Shown here: positions 26,978-34,232 of the stretch, in pieces
Layout: every line of letters starts with the position of its first letter
Numbering within the stretch: the first letter of the stretch is position 1
From: an uncultured Prevotella sp.
GTDB lineage: Bacteria > Bacteroidota > Bacteroidia > Bacteroidales > Bacteroidaceae
Direction of reading: 5' to 3'
Assembly: GCA_944319915.1 (NCBI GenBank)
Contig: CALUEY010000004.1
Coordinates: 62,001 to 126,000, forward strand
Length of the DNA: 64,000 nt
Position numbers and translations under genes: made by a program
The notes under the pieces: generated by a model
Databases searched by the model: none
What the model saw: only the letters and a program-made list of their open reading frames with translations
Told to the model about the DNA's origin: nothing

Positions 26978-27178
26978 AATCCCGAGACGGCCATTAGAGG
27001 CCAAAGTGATTTCGTCCTGCCTGCGGCAGATTGGCTGTCGCCTTTGTTGAAGGCGTAGCGGGCTACGACGAGACAAAGGCGGAAGGCAAGATGCCTCAGG
27101 CAGGACGAAAGCACTTGGAAAGCCGTGCACAGCCCAAAGAAAAGGCATTAGGCGGTCTGATGACCGTTTCGGGATAAA
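26978..27178. mobile_element. Composite long-hairpin element H2
   Basis: Same plan as H1. Outer inverted repeats of the form TAATCCCGAGACGGCCATTAGA (from 26978) and its near complement (ending near 27178) enclose an imperfect hairpin of about 50-bp arms (27010-27058 with 27062-27110). The apex GTAGCGGGCTAC lies at 27055-27066. The inner part is bracketed by CATTAG at 26992-26997 and 27146-27151. The arm sequence is unrelated to that of H1 apart from the apex. It lies between the TPR gene and the araC-like gene. Confidence 0.55.
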
Positions 27179-27188
27179 GGCTTGGCTT

Positions 27189-27770
27189 ATGGCAGACACA
27201 ACGTTATACATAAAGAACATGGTGTGCGACAGGTGCAGGATGGCTGTGGAGAGCACGCTCACGGGCATGGGCCTCAGGCCCCTGTCGGTGGAGCTGGGCG
27301 TGGCAAGGGTGGCGGGCGAGCTTGCCCCCGGGCAGCGCGAGCGGCTGGCCTCGGAGTTGGGGCGGCTGGGCTTTGAGCTGCTGCGCGACCGCCAGCAGCA
27401 AACCATCGACCGCATTCGCACGGCCATCATCGAGCTGGTTCACTACCGTGGCGGGCTGCCGGGGGTAAACCTTTCCGGCTACCTGGCCCGCCGCCTCGGC
27501 TCCGACTACAGCGCGCTGAGCAAGCTTTTCTCCGAGACGGTTGGCATGACGATAGAGCGTTACTACATACTGCAGCGGGTGGAGCGGGCCAAGGAGCTGC
27601 TCTTTTATGGCGAGATGACGCTGGCGGAGATAGCCCGCGAGCTTAACTATTCGAGCGCGGCCTACCTCAGCGCGCAGTTCAAGGCCACCACGGGCATGAC
27701 GCCATCGCAGTTTAAGGCCATGCGCGGCAGCGGCCTGAAGCCTATCGACGGGCTGGGCGGCGACAAGTAA
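27189..27770 (+). CDS. AraC-family regulator with N-terminal HMA-like metal-binding region
   Basis: 193 residues. Residues of about 4-70 read as a heavy-metal-associated fold: 'LYIKNMVCDRCRMAVESTL' has the MxCxxC loop in the right place and the pattern 'LGFELL' at the end. Residues of about 80-185 are an AraC DNA-binding domain with two HTHs ('LARRLGSDYSALSKLFSET', 'EIARELNYSSAAYLSAQFK'). The gene lies upstream of a CopA-type ATPase in the same orientation. I infer a copper-responsive activator in which the CxxC loop senses metal directly. Confidence 0.85.
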   Translation: MADTTLYIKNMVCDRCRMAVESTLTGMGLRPLSVELGVARVAGELAPGQRERLASELGRLGFELLRDRQQQTIDRIRTAIIELVHYRGGLPGVNLSGYLARRLGSDYSALSKLFSETVGMTIERYYILQRVERAKELLFYGEMTLAEIARELNYSSAAYLSAQFKATTGMTPSQFKAMRGSGLKPIDGLGGDK

Positions 27771-27870
27771 CCTATGGGCAAGGCGCGTTTTTGATGGCGG
27801 TTTTTGTAAGGTTTTGTTACCGCAGGCGGCGTTTTGCGCAACGTACTGTGTGCCAGCGTGTTGCGGCAGC

Positions 27871-27960
27871 TGCCGTTTCGCATTCCCAAACAGGCCGTTT
27901 CACCATGCCAAATAGGCCGTTTCGCATGGTCAAACGGCTTGTTTTGCGTTGCAATATGCC
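27871..27960 (-). repeat. 22-bp repeat array D (AAACGGCCYGTTT family)
   Basis: Read on the minus strand the units are AAACGGCCTATTTGGCATGG, AAACGGCCTGTTTGGGAATG and a partial AAACGGCAG, about 22 bp apart. It lies between the araC-like gene and the repeat-rich region upstream of copA. Confidence 0.65.
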
Positions 27961-28019
27961 CTGCATGGCTTCCTCGCCCTTGCTTTGTAAACATCTGTTA
28001 CCGTGCTTCATGTAGAGTA

Positions 28020-28170
28020 AAATGCTCTTTTGCGTTGATAGGAATGCTCTCTTGCGTTGATTCAGCATCTCTCCCAAGTTAGTCATAATTCTCTCCCACG
28101 TTGATGGAAATGTTTTTTCTATGTTGATTCAACGGCTCTTACAAGTTAGTTGAAACACTCTCCCACGTTG
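28020..28170 (+). repeat. Degenerate 22-bp array leading into the 176-bp array
   Basis: GTTGAT or GTTAGT recurs at 28034, 28056, 28078, 28100, 28123, 28145 and 28167, a 22-bp period with one 23-bp step. Units contain CTCTCCCACGTTG-like sequence, which is also the first 13 bases of the 176-bp repeat that follows. Confidence 0.65.
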
Positions 28171-28690
28171 CTGCGGGTTTGCAACCCGCAGCTGTTTGTT
28201 TTCGGGTCTGCGACCCGTCAAGTGCTTGAGGTATAATGGATTATGGCGGGTTGCAAACCCGCGACCTTATGCGGCCGGGTTGCAAACCCGGCCGAACGTG
28301 GGGAGCGTGGGCGGGTTAGTTGCCGAACGAATTCTCTCCCACGTTGCTGCGGGTTTGCAACCCGCAGCTGTTTGTTTTCGGGTCTGCGACCCGTCAAGTG
28401 CTTGAGGTATAATGGATTATGGCGGGTTGCAAACCCGCGACCTTATGCGGCCGGGTTGCAAACCCGGCCGAACGTGGGGAGCGTGGGCGGGTTAGTTGCC
28501 GAACGAATTCTCTCCCACGTTGCTGCGGGTTTGCAACCCGCAGCTGTTTGTTTTCGGGTCTGCGACCCGTCAAGTGCCTGAGGCATAATGGATTATGGCG
28601 GGTTGCAAACCCGCGACCTTATGCGGCCGGGTTGCAAACCCGGCCGAACGTGGGATGGTTGGTTGCCGAACGTGGGATGGTTAGCTGCCG
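28158..28690 (+). repeat. 176-bp tandem repeat, three copies, four hairpins per unit
   Basis: Units begin with CTCTCCCACG at 28158, 28334 and 28510, exactly 176 bp apart, and are nearly identical. Each unit holds four short hairpins with similar loops: CTGCGGGTT-TGC-AACCCGCAG, GGGTCTGCGACCC, GCGGGTTGCAAACCCGC and GGCCGGGTTGCAAACCCGGCC. Open frames run through it only because the repeat lacks stops. They change frame at each unit and are not genes. The array ends about 140 bp before copA. Confidence 0.85.
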
Positions 28691-28827
28691 AGCGCGGGAG
28701 TGATTGCTGCCGAGCGGGGCAGTGTTGCCCTTGCCATAAACTTGTAATTCTTTTCCATCATTCCGTAACGGGGCAAGGCGCGTTTTTCAGTAACTTTGCA
28801 GACATATTACAAAACGAAAGGATAAAG

Positions 28828-30759
28828 ATGGAAAAGAAGACAGTTGCCATCCTCGGCATGATGTGCGCCGGGTGCTCGGCCAATGTTGAGCGCAAGCTCA
28901 ACTCTATGCCCGGGGTGGCCTCGGCAGCGGTGAGCCTGCCCTCGCGCACGGCTCTCGTGGAGTTCGACCCTGCACTGACGTCGCTCCAGAAGATGAAGGA
29001 GGAGCTGGCCTCGATAGGCTACGACATGGTGATAGAGGAAGACCGCAACGTGGAGGCCATAGAGCGCAGGGCCTACGTAAGGCTGCGCCGCCGCGTGGCG
29101 GCCTCGTGGATGTTTGCGGTGGCCACGATGTGCCTCTCAATGGGGTGGGTGAGCGTGGGCGGGCGCGACGCGGCCAACCAGCTGATGCTTGTCATCGCGC
29201 TGCTCAACCTCGTTTATTGCGGGCGGCAGTTCTACGCCACCGCCGTGCGCCAGGCCCTCCACGCATCGGCCGGCATGGACACTCTCGTGGCCATGAGCAC
29301 CTGCGTGTCGTTCCTGCTCAGCGTGTTCAACACGTTCTGGGGCGAGGCCGTTTGGGGGGCGCGCGGCATAGAGTGGCACACGTACTACGATGCCTCGGTG
29401 ATGATAATAACCTTTGTGCTCACCGGGCGGCTCATGGAGGAGCGAGCCAAGAAAGGCACAGCCTCGGCCATAAGGGGCCTCATGGGCCTTGCGCCCAAGA
29501 CGGCCCACCTCGTTGACGGCGGCATGGTGACCGACGCCCCAATCTCGGCCCTGCAGCCGGGCGACACCATCGAGGTGCGCGCCGGCGAGAAGGTGCCTGT
29601 CGACGGCACCGTGGTGAGCGGCTCGGCTAGCATAGACGAGAGCATGATAAGCGGCGAGCCGGAGCCTGTGGCCAAGGAGAAGGGGGCAAGGGTGCTGGCC
29701 GGCACGCTGGCCCGCGAGGGGCAGCTGCGCTTCAGGGCGGAGGCCGTGGGGGCGAAGACGGTGCTTGCAGGCATCATCAGGATGGTGCAGGAGGCCCAAG
29801 GCTCCAAGGCTCCCGTGCAGCGCGTGGTGGACCGCATAGCCCTCATCTTCGTTCCGGCGGTGCTTGCCGTAGCCGTGGCAACGTTTGTGGTGTGGCTCGT
29901 CGTGGGCGGCATGGAGGCCATGCCGCGCGCCGTCATCTCGGCCGTGTCGGTGCTGGTGATAGCCTGCCCCTGCGCCATGGGGCTGGCCACGCCCACCGCC
30001 CTCATGGTGGGCATAGGCAAGGCGGCCAACATGGGCATACTAATCAAGGACGCCACCGCCCTCGAAAACCTGCGCAAGGTGAGCGCGATGGTGATAGACA
30101 AGACAGGCACGCTGACCACGCCCAGCGCCGGAGGCGAACCTGGCGCAGCTGCGGCAGGCGATGCAGGGCCTCGGCCAGTGCAGATTGACGAGCTGCTGGA
30201 GCGCCGCGAAAGCCTGAAGCCCCATGCCCGCGAGGCCATGGAGGAGCTGAAAGGCGAGGGGATAAGCATCTACATGATGAGCGGCGACACCGAGGAGGCC
30301 GCCGCCTATTGGGCTGCCAAGGCGGGCATAGGGCATTACCAAAGCAAGGTGATGCCGCAGGACAAGGAAGACTTGGTTAGGAAGCTGCAGGCCGAGGGCC
30401 ACCGCGTGGCCATGGTGGGCGACGGCATAAACGACAGCCAGGCACTGGCCGCCGCCGACGTGAGCATTGCCATGGGCAAGGGTACTGACATTGCCATGGA
30501 TGTGGCGCAGGTGACGCTCATGGGAACCGACCTGAGGCGCATACCCGAGGCCATACGCCTGTCGCGCAAGACGGTGAGCATGATTCACCAGAACCTCTTC
30601 TGGGCCTTTATATATAATGTGGTGTGCATCCCGCTCGCAGCCGGGGCGCTGGCACCCGTGGCCGATTTCCAGATAACGCCGATGTGGGCCAGCGCGCTTA
30701 TGGCCATGAGCAGCGTGAGCGTGGTGCTCAATAGCCTGCGCCTGAAGTACGTGGTGTAG
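28828..30759 (+). CDS. copA: P1B-type heavy-metal ATPase (CopA-like) with reduced nucleotide-binding domain
   Basis: 643 residues from the ATG at 28828 (MEKKTVAILGMMCAGCSANV), which opens an HMA domain with MxCxxC. An open frame extends upstream into the repeat array and is not credible. The membrane region carries the ion-binding 'VIACPCAMGLATPTAL'. The actuator domain has 'SMISGEPEPV'. The phosphorylation site is D424 in 'DKTGTLT'. Only about 32 low-complexity residues then follow before 'LKPHAREAMEELKGEGISIY', 'MMSGD' (D487) and 'VGDGINDSQAL'. The usual N domain of some 100 residues, with its HP motif, is missing. It would export Cu(I) or a similar ion. Convergent with and overlapping the next gene by 32 bp. 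Confidence 0.85.
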   Translation: MEKKTVAILGMMCAGCSANVERKLNSMPGVASAAVSLPSRTALVEFDPALTSLQKMKEELASIGYDMVIEEDRNVEAIERRAYVRLRRRVAASWMFAVATMCLSMGWVSVGGRDAANQLMLVIALLNLVYCGRQFYATAVRQALHASAGMDTLVAMSTCVSFLLSVFNTFWGEAVWGARGIEWHTYYDASVMIITFVLTGRLMEERAKKGTASAIRGLMGLAPKTAHLVDGGMVTDAPISALQPGDTIEVRAGEKVPVDGTVVSGSASIDESMISGEPEPVAKEKGARVLAGTLAREGQLRFRAEAVGAKTVLAGIIRMVQEAQGSKAPVQRVVDRIALIFVPAVLAVAVATFVVWLVVGGMEAMPRAVISAVSVLVIACPCAMGLATPTALMVGIGKAANMGILIKDATALENLRKVSAMVIDKTGTLTTPSAGGEPGAAAAGDAGPRPVQIDELLERRESLKPHAREAMEELKGEGISIYMMSGDTEEAAAYWAAKAGIGHYQSKVMPQDKEDLVRKLQAEGHRVAMVGDGINDSQALAAADVSIAMGKGTDIAMDVAQVTLMGTDLRRIPEAIRLSRKTVSMIHQNLFWAFIYNVVCIPLAAGALAPVADFQITPMWASALMAMSSVSVVLNSLRLKYVV

Positions 30760-31399
30760 GCATGAAGCGGCGTCCGGCTGGCACGCTCTGGTGCCATACG
30801 CTCACGCCGATGCTTAGCGAGGGGCTTACGTTGTAGCGCAGTTCAGCCCCAATCTTGTCGCCGAAGTCGCCCATGTAATACAATGGCATGGGCATCTTCG
30901 GCGCCGCTATCGACTTTTGGCCGAACAGGTAGGCCTCCCAGTGCTCGTTGAAGCGGTAGCCGAGCACGGCGGTGAGGCCAGCGTCGCTGAATTGCGCCGC
31001 GCCCCAGTTGAAGTGCGAGTAATAGCCGCCCACGGCTATCGAGAGGCGCGGGGCCAGCTCGGCGGCATACATCAGGGCCACGCTCTGCGCGAAGCCCGAG
31101 CCGCGGTAGCTGCCCAGGCCCACCGTGGCCGAGAGCGACAGCGAGGCGTTGAGGCCGCTGTGCAGCCCCCAGTCGTTCCACGCGCCGAACGGTCCCCACA
31201 GCGGATGGCGCGCTATCGTGCCGCGCTCGGTTAGCGGCGGCAGCGCAAGCGTGTCGGCAAGCTGGGCCGGGGCGGCGGCCGGCTGCGTTTCGAAACCTTG
31301 CCCCTGCCTTTCCGGCAGGGGCTTTTCGGTTATCTCCTGCGCGCTTGCAGAGAGCGCACAGGATAAAAGTGCGAGTGCAAAGAGGCTCTTCTTACACAT
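30728..31399 (-). CDS. Exported beta-barrel-like protein of unknown function
   Basis: 223 residues with a signal ending 'ALSASAQ'. After a Pro-rich linker the protein has alternating strands with aromatic girdle residues ('AELAPRLSIAVGGYYSHFNW', 'GLTAVLGYRFNEHWEAYLF'), suggesting a small outer-membrane barrel. It starts 9 bp after the C1 peptidase gene stop, in the same direction, so the two are likely one operon. Its 3' end overlaps the copA 3' end on the opposite strand. I do not recognise a family. Confidence 0.7.
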   Translation of the reverse strand: MCKKSLFALALLSCALSASAQEITEKPLPERQGQGFETQPAAAPAQLADTLALPPLTERGTIARHPLWGPFGAWNDWGLHSGLNASLSLSATVGLGSYRGSGFAQSVALMYAAELAPRLSIAVGGYYSHFNWGAAQFSDAGLTAVLGYRFNEHWEAYLFGQKSIAAPKMPMPLYYMGDFGDKIGAELRYNVSPSLSIGVSVWHQSVPAGRRFMPTPRTSGAGY

Positions 31400-31408
31400 G
31401 TATTGCGT

Positions 31409-32815
31409 CTATTTGTCTTCGGCGAAGAGCGGGTCTTCGGGCATCACCATTATTGGCTCTTGCTCGCTGAGCTTCAGTATCTTGGCCGGAACGTACTTCT
31501 TGTTCACCACGAGGCGGAACATATACTCGCGCAGCCAGCGGTCGGACATGATGAGGTAGCCCTTTTGCTGGCTCCATTCGGCGCCCCAGCTGTTCTCCAC
31601 CTTCCACTTCGTGGCCTTGCCATCGGCGTCGAGGTCAACGGCGGTTAGCGTCATGGCGTGGGTCGACCCGCTGTCGTAGGTGCTTATGCGGGCGGCCTTG
31701 TCCATGCCGAAGGTGGTGCCGAAGAGCGATGCGTAGTCGTAGTTCTCCGTGTCTACGTAGCCCCGCTTGCTGTCGAGGAACTTGCCCACGTCGTAAGAGC
31801 TGTACAGCTTGCGCCCGTCCTTTAGCGACGCTATGGCCATCTGCTCTATGTCGTCCATGGGCAGGTTGATGTATTTCCAGTTATGCCCGTCGTAAGTGTG
31901 GCGGTCGTATTCCACCTCGTAGGTCTTGTAGTAGGGGCGGCGCGGGTCGTTCATGGCCATGATGAACGTGCCGTTGATGGGGCCGCCCACCACCTCCTTG
32001 TAGAACTCCATGGGCGTGTAGGTCTTTGCCGGGCCTGCGGCGCGCCCGTCCTTGGTCTTGAAGGCGTAAGTGAAGCTCTGCGGCGGCTCGCCTATGGTGA
32101 GGGCGAGCATGCGGTAGATGGTGGCGAGCATGGCTGTCTTGGCCTCGGCTATGGCCTTGGCGTCCTTCCCATCGGCCACCAGCTGGCGCAGTTGCAGGCC
32201 CTGCTCGCGCAGCTTTGAGCTTACGAGGGCTGCCATGCGGGCCGTGTTGTCGCTCGAAAAGGTTTCGGCCATCACCTCCTTGGGCACCAGCCCGTACTTG
32301 TCGGCAAGGTCGGCCACGCCGCAGAAGGTGCCTCCGTCGCTTATGGGGTGCTTGAAGAAGAACTGCACGCGCTGGTCGTCGATGGGCTTGCCGGCCGTCT
32401 CGATTACGCCTTGCAGGAAGAGGTTGGCCTTTTCCAGCTGGTCGTAGAAGAAGAGGTAGGCCTGCGAGAAGTCGACGCGGAGCGAGTCGGTGCGCTGGGC
32501 GAAGGCCGAGCGGAGCACGTTCATGCCGCTGAACATCCAGCAGCGGCCCGACTGCTGCTGGTCGGTGATGCTCTGCGTGGGCGTCTCTATGCTGAAGTGG
32601 GTGTCCACTGCGCCCGCGTTGGCGCGGTTCTTCGCCAGCGCGTCTATCGGGTTGGCGGCTATGGCGTTGGCCAGCGCGCGGTCGGCGGCGGTCATCTTTT
32701 GGCTGCTGCGCATCTCGTCGATCATGGCCTGCGATATTCCTCCGGCCTTGGTCTGCGCCCCGGCCGTGGCCGCCAGCATGAGGGCGGCGGCCAGTAAGAG
32801 TTGGTGTTTGTTCAT
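31409..32815 (-). CDS. Secreted C1-family aminopeptidase (PepC/bleomycin hydrolase type)
   Basis: 468 residues from the ATG at 32815 (MNKHQLLLAAALMLAATAGAQ), a Sec signal. The papain-like triad is visible: C92 in 'DQQQSGRCWMFSGMN', His in 'GSTHAMTLTAVDLD' and Asn in 'KVENSWGAEWSQQKGY'. PepC homologues are cytoplasmic, whereas this one is exported, as is common in Bacteroidales. An in-frame upstream ATG (32863) would disrupt the signal and was not used. Confidence 0.9.
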   Translation of the reverse strand: MNKHQLLLAAALMLAATAGAQTKAGGISQAMIDEMRSSQKMTAADRALANAIAANPIDALAKNRANAGAVDTHFSIETPTQSITDQQQSGRCWMFSGMNVLRSAFAQRTDSLRVDFSQAYLFFYDQLEKANLFLQGVIETAGKPIDDQRVQFFFKHPISDGGTFCGVADLADKYGLVPKEVMAETFSSDNTARMAALVSSKLREQGLQLRQLVADGKDAKAIAEAKTAMLATIYRMLALTIGEPPQSFTYAFKTKDGRAAGPAKTYTPMEFYKEVVGGPINGTFIMAMNDPRRPYYKTYEVEYDRHTYDGHNWKYINLPMDDIEQMAIASLKDGRKLYSSYDVGKFLDSKRGYVDTENYDYASLFGTTFGMDKAARISTYDSGSTHAMTLTAVDLDADGKATKWKVENSWGAEWSQQKGYLIMSDRWLREYMFRLVVNKKYVPAKILKLSEQEPIMVMPEDPLFAEDK

Positions 32816-32969
32816 CGTTATATATAATATAATGTGTAAATGTTGGCTTTTAACGCCATCCAAAGGTAAGCATTATTTCCCAAACAGTAGAGTTTATCTT
32901 ACTTTTTAAACATCCTTTAAAGAAAAACGGGCCTCGGAAACCCGTTTTGTGAAAAAAGTTTAGAAATTA

Positions 32970-33001
32970 TTTGCTTGTTACAATAATGTTTCATATCTTT
33001 G
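32970..33001 (+). promoter_or_regulatory. Promoter of the 208-residue outer-membrane protein
   Basis: TTTG at 32970-32973, 20 bp, then TATCTTTG at 32994-33001. An inverted repeat AAAACGGG...CCCGTTTT (about 32924-32948) lies just upstream and may be a remnant terminator. Confidence 0.7.
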
Positions 33002-33043
33002 CAGCACATAAACTTTAGTGTTACATAAAAACAGATTGAAATT

Positions 33044-33670
33044 ATGAAAAAAGTTATGTTAATGGTTGCGTTCATGGTTGCAACAGTTGCAGCCAGCGCA
33101 CAGGTTTACATCGGTGGAGGCTTTGGCATCAATTCATCCAAGCCCGCTCAGCCTGAGAATGCTAACATCGATGCTACGACAACGATTTCCATCATCCCCG
33201 AGATTGGCTACAAGCTCAGCGACAAGTGGACAGTAGGACTCGGCATTGGCTATACCCATACGTCGAATCCATCGTCAGATCAGGTGCTTGGTTATAAAGG
33301 CGTTGACAAGCTGAATGGCTTTGTGATTGCTCCCTATGCTCGTTACCACTTCGTAAAGTGGAACAAGGTTGGCCTTTTCATACAGGGTGGACTGAGCTAT
33401 ACTAGCATGAAAGGTACTGCTGAGGCTGATGACGAGAATGGCTGGGAGTCTGATGTTGATGGAACGGTCAGCACATTCTACATTGGCTTCAAACCAGGTA
33501 TCCAGGTTGACCTGTCGGAGAAGCTCTCGCTTGTTGCAACTGTTGGCAACCTTGGTTGGTCGACTTCAAGCTATGGGGGAGATGTATGGGAGAACTACGA
33601 CGCTTCTTCTACATTTGACTTCGGCGTAGACCTCTCGCAGATTAACTTCGCAATGTATTACAATTTCTAA
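33044..33670 (+). CDS. Outer-membrane beta-barrel protein (OmpX/porin-like)
   Basis: 208 residues, with a signal 'MVATVAASAQ' and mature start VYIGGGFG. About eight amphipathic strands follow, separated by short turns ('PEIGYKLSDKWTVGLGIGYTH', 'VIAPYARYHFVKWNKVGLFI', 'GFKPGIQVDLSEKLSLVATVG'). The protein ends with Phe ('NFAMYYNF'), the usual barrel C-terminus recognised by the BAM complex. It is strongly expressed by promoter quality, monocistronic and followed by a terminator. Likely an abundant small barrel. Confidence 0.88.
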   Translation: MKKVMLMVAFMVATVAASAQVYIGGGFGINSSKPAQPENANIDATTTISIIPEIGYKLSDKWTVGLGIGYTHTSNPSSDQVLGYKGVDKLNGFVIAPYARYHFVKWNKVGLFIQGGLSYTSMKGTAEADDENGWESDVDGTVSTFYIGFKPGIQVDLSEKLSLVATVGNLGWSTSSYGGDVWENYDASSTFDFGVDLSQINFAMYYNF

Positions 33671-33690
33671 GCAAAAAGACAACAAACAAG

Positions 33691-33734
33691 CATCCCCGCT
33701 ACCGTTGAGGTGGCGGGGATGTTTTGTTTGTTTT
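33691..33734 (+). terminator. Terminator of the outer-membrane protein gene
   Basis: CATCCCCGC pairs with GCGGGGATG, with ACC/GGT inside, followed by TTTTGTTTGTTTT. Confidence 0.75.
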
Positions 33735-33750
33735 GGCTTCTTTGCGGTGG

Positions 33751-34053
33751 TTAGCAGCCGGTGCCGTCGATGCTGCATGATGGGGCGGGTTCGTCCTTTG
33801 GTCGGCGGCGCAGGCCGGCTTCCTCGGGGCGGAGGGTCACGGTGCCGTCGTCGAGCACGAAGCAGGGTATGCCCACCGTGCCTTTGCGCTTCACGGCGTC
33901 GAACGCCGGGTTGTTGTCGCGCAGGCTGAGGAACTCCTTCAGGTTCCTCACGTGCTGCCCGATGTCTATCACTTCATAGTTTCCGTTGCCTTCCACTTGC
34001 TCGTCCACGTATGTGCAGTCGGGGCAAGTGCTCATTCCATAAATCTTTATCAT
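33751..34053 (-). CDS. Glutaredoxin-like thiol protein
   Basis: 100 residues from the ATG at 34053 (MIKIYGMSTCPDCTYVDEQV). The CxxC motif C10-x-x-C13 is in the glutaredoxin position, and 'TVGIPCFVLDDG' gives the cis-Pro loop. The C-terminus adds a Cys-containing tail ('PSCSIDGTGC'). It is divergent from the RND operon, with facing promoters in the 180-bp gap. Proximity to metal efflux genes suggests a role in thiol or metal stress, which is inference only. Confidence 0.85.
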   Translation of the reverse strand: MIKIYGMSTCPDCTYVDEQVEGNGNYEVIDIGQHVRNLKEFLSLRDNNPAFDAVKRKGTVGIPCFVLDDGTVTLRPEEAGLRRRPKDEPAPSCSIDGTGC

Positions 34054-34081
34054 AGTTCTGTTGTTTTGGTATTGCTTGCTG

Positions 34082-34089
34082 CAAATATA
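34082..34089 (-). promoter_or_regulatory. Minus-seven box of the glutaredoxin-like gene
   Basis: TATATTTG on the minus strand, 29 bp before the start codon. No clear TTTG upstream. Confidence 0.5.
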
Positions 34090-34155
34090 GCGAATAAAAC
34101 GAAGAACAGGCAATTGCGTTGGCAGAAAAATGAGCCGGCGGGCAACATTTGCATC

Positions 34156-34184
34156 TTGGTTGCAACAAACTTGCCATAACTTTG
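34156..34184 (+). promoter_or_regulatory. Promoter of the RND efflux operon
   Basis: TTGG at 34156-34159, about 17-18 bp, then TAACTTTG at 34177-34184. The first gene starts 49 bp downstream. Confidence 0.55.
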
Positions 34185-34232
34185 TGGCGCAAAAAGCAAG
34201 TGCGACATAACGACAAAGACAGATATTGCATA

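Noticed and set aside
28196-28700. Repeated open frames of 69-112 codons through the 176-bp array
   Set aside because: They exist because the repeat lacks stops. The repeat length is not a multiple of three, so the reading frame shifts at each unit, and the composition is not protein-like.
28700-28827. A metal-sensing riboswitch in the copA leader
   Set aside because: The 127 bp between the array and the start codon shows no conserved riboswitch core that I can recognise; control by the AraC-like protein is simpler.
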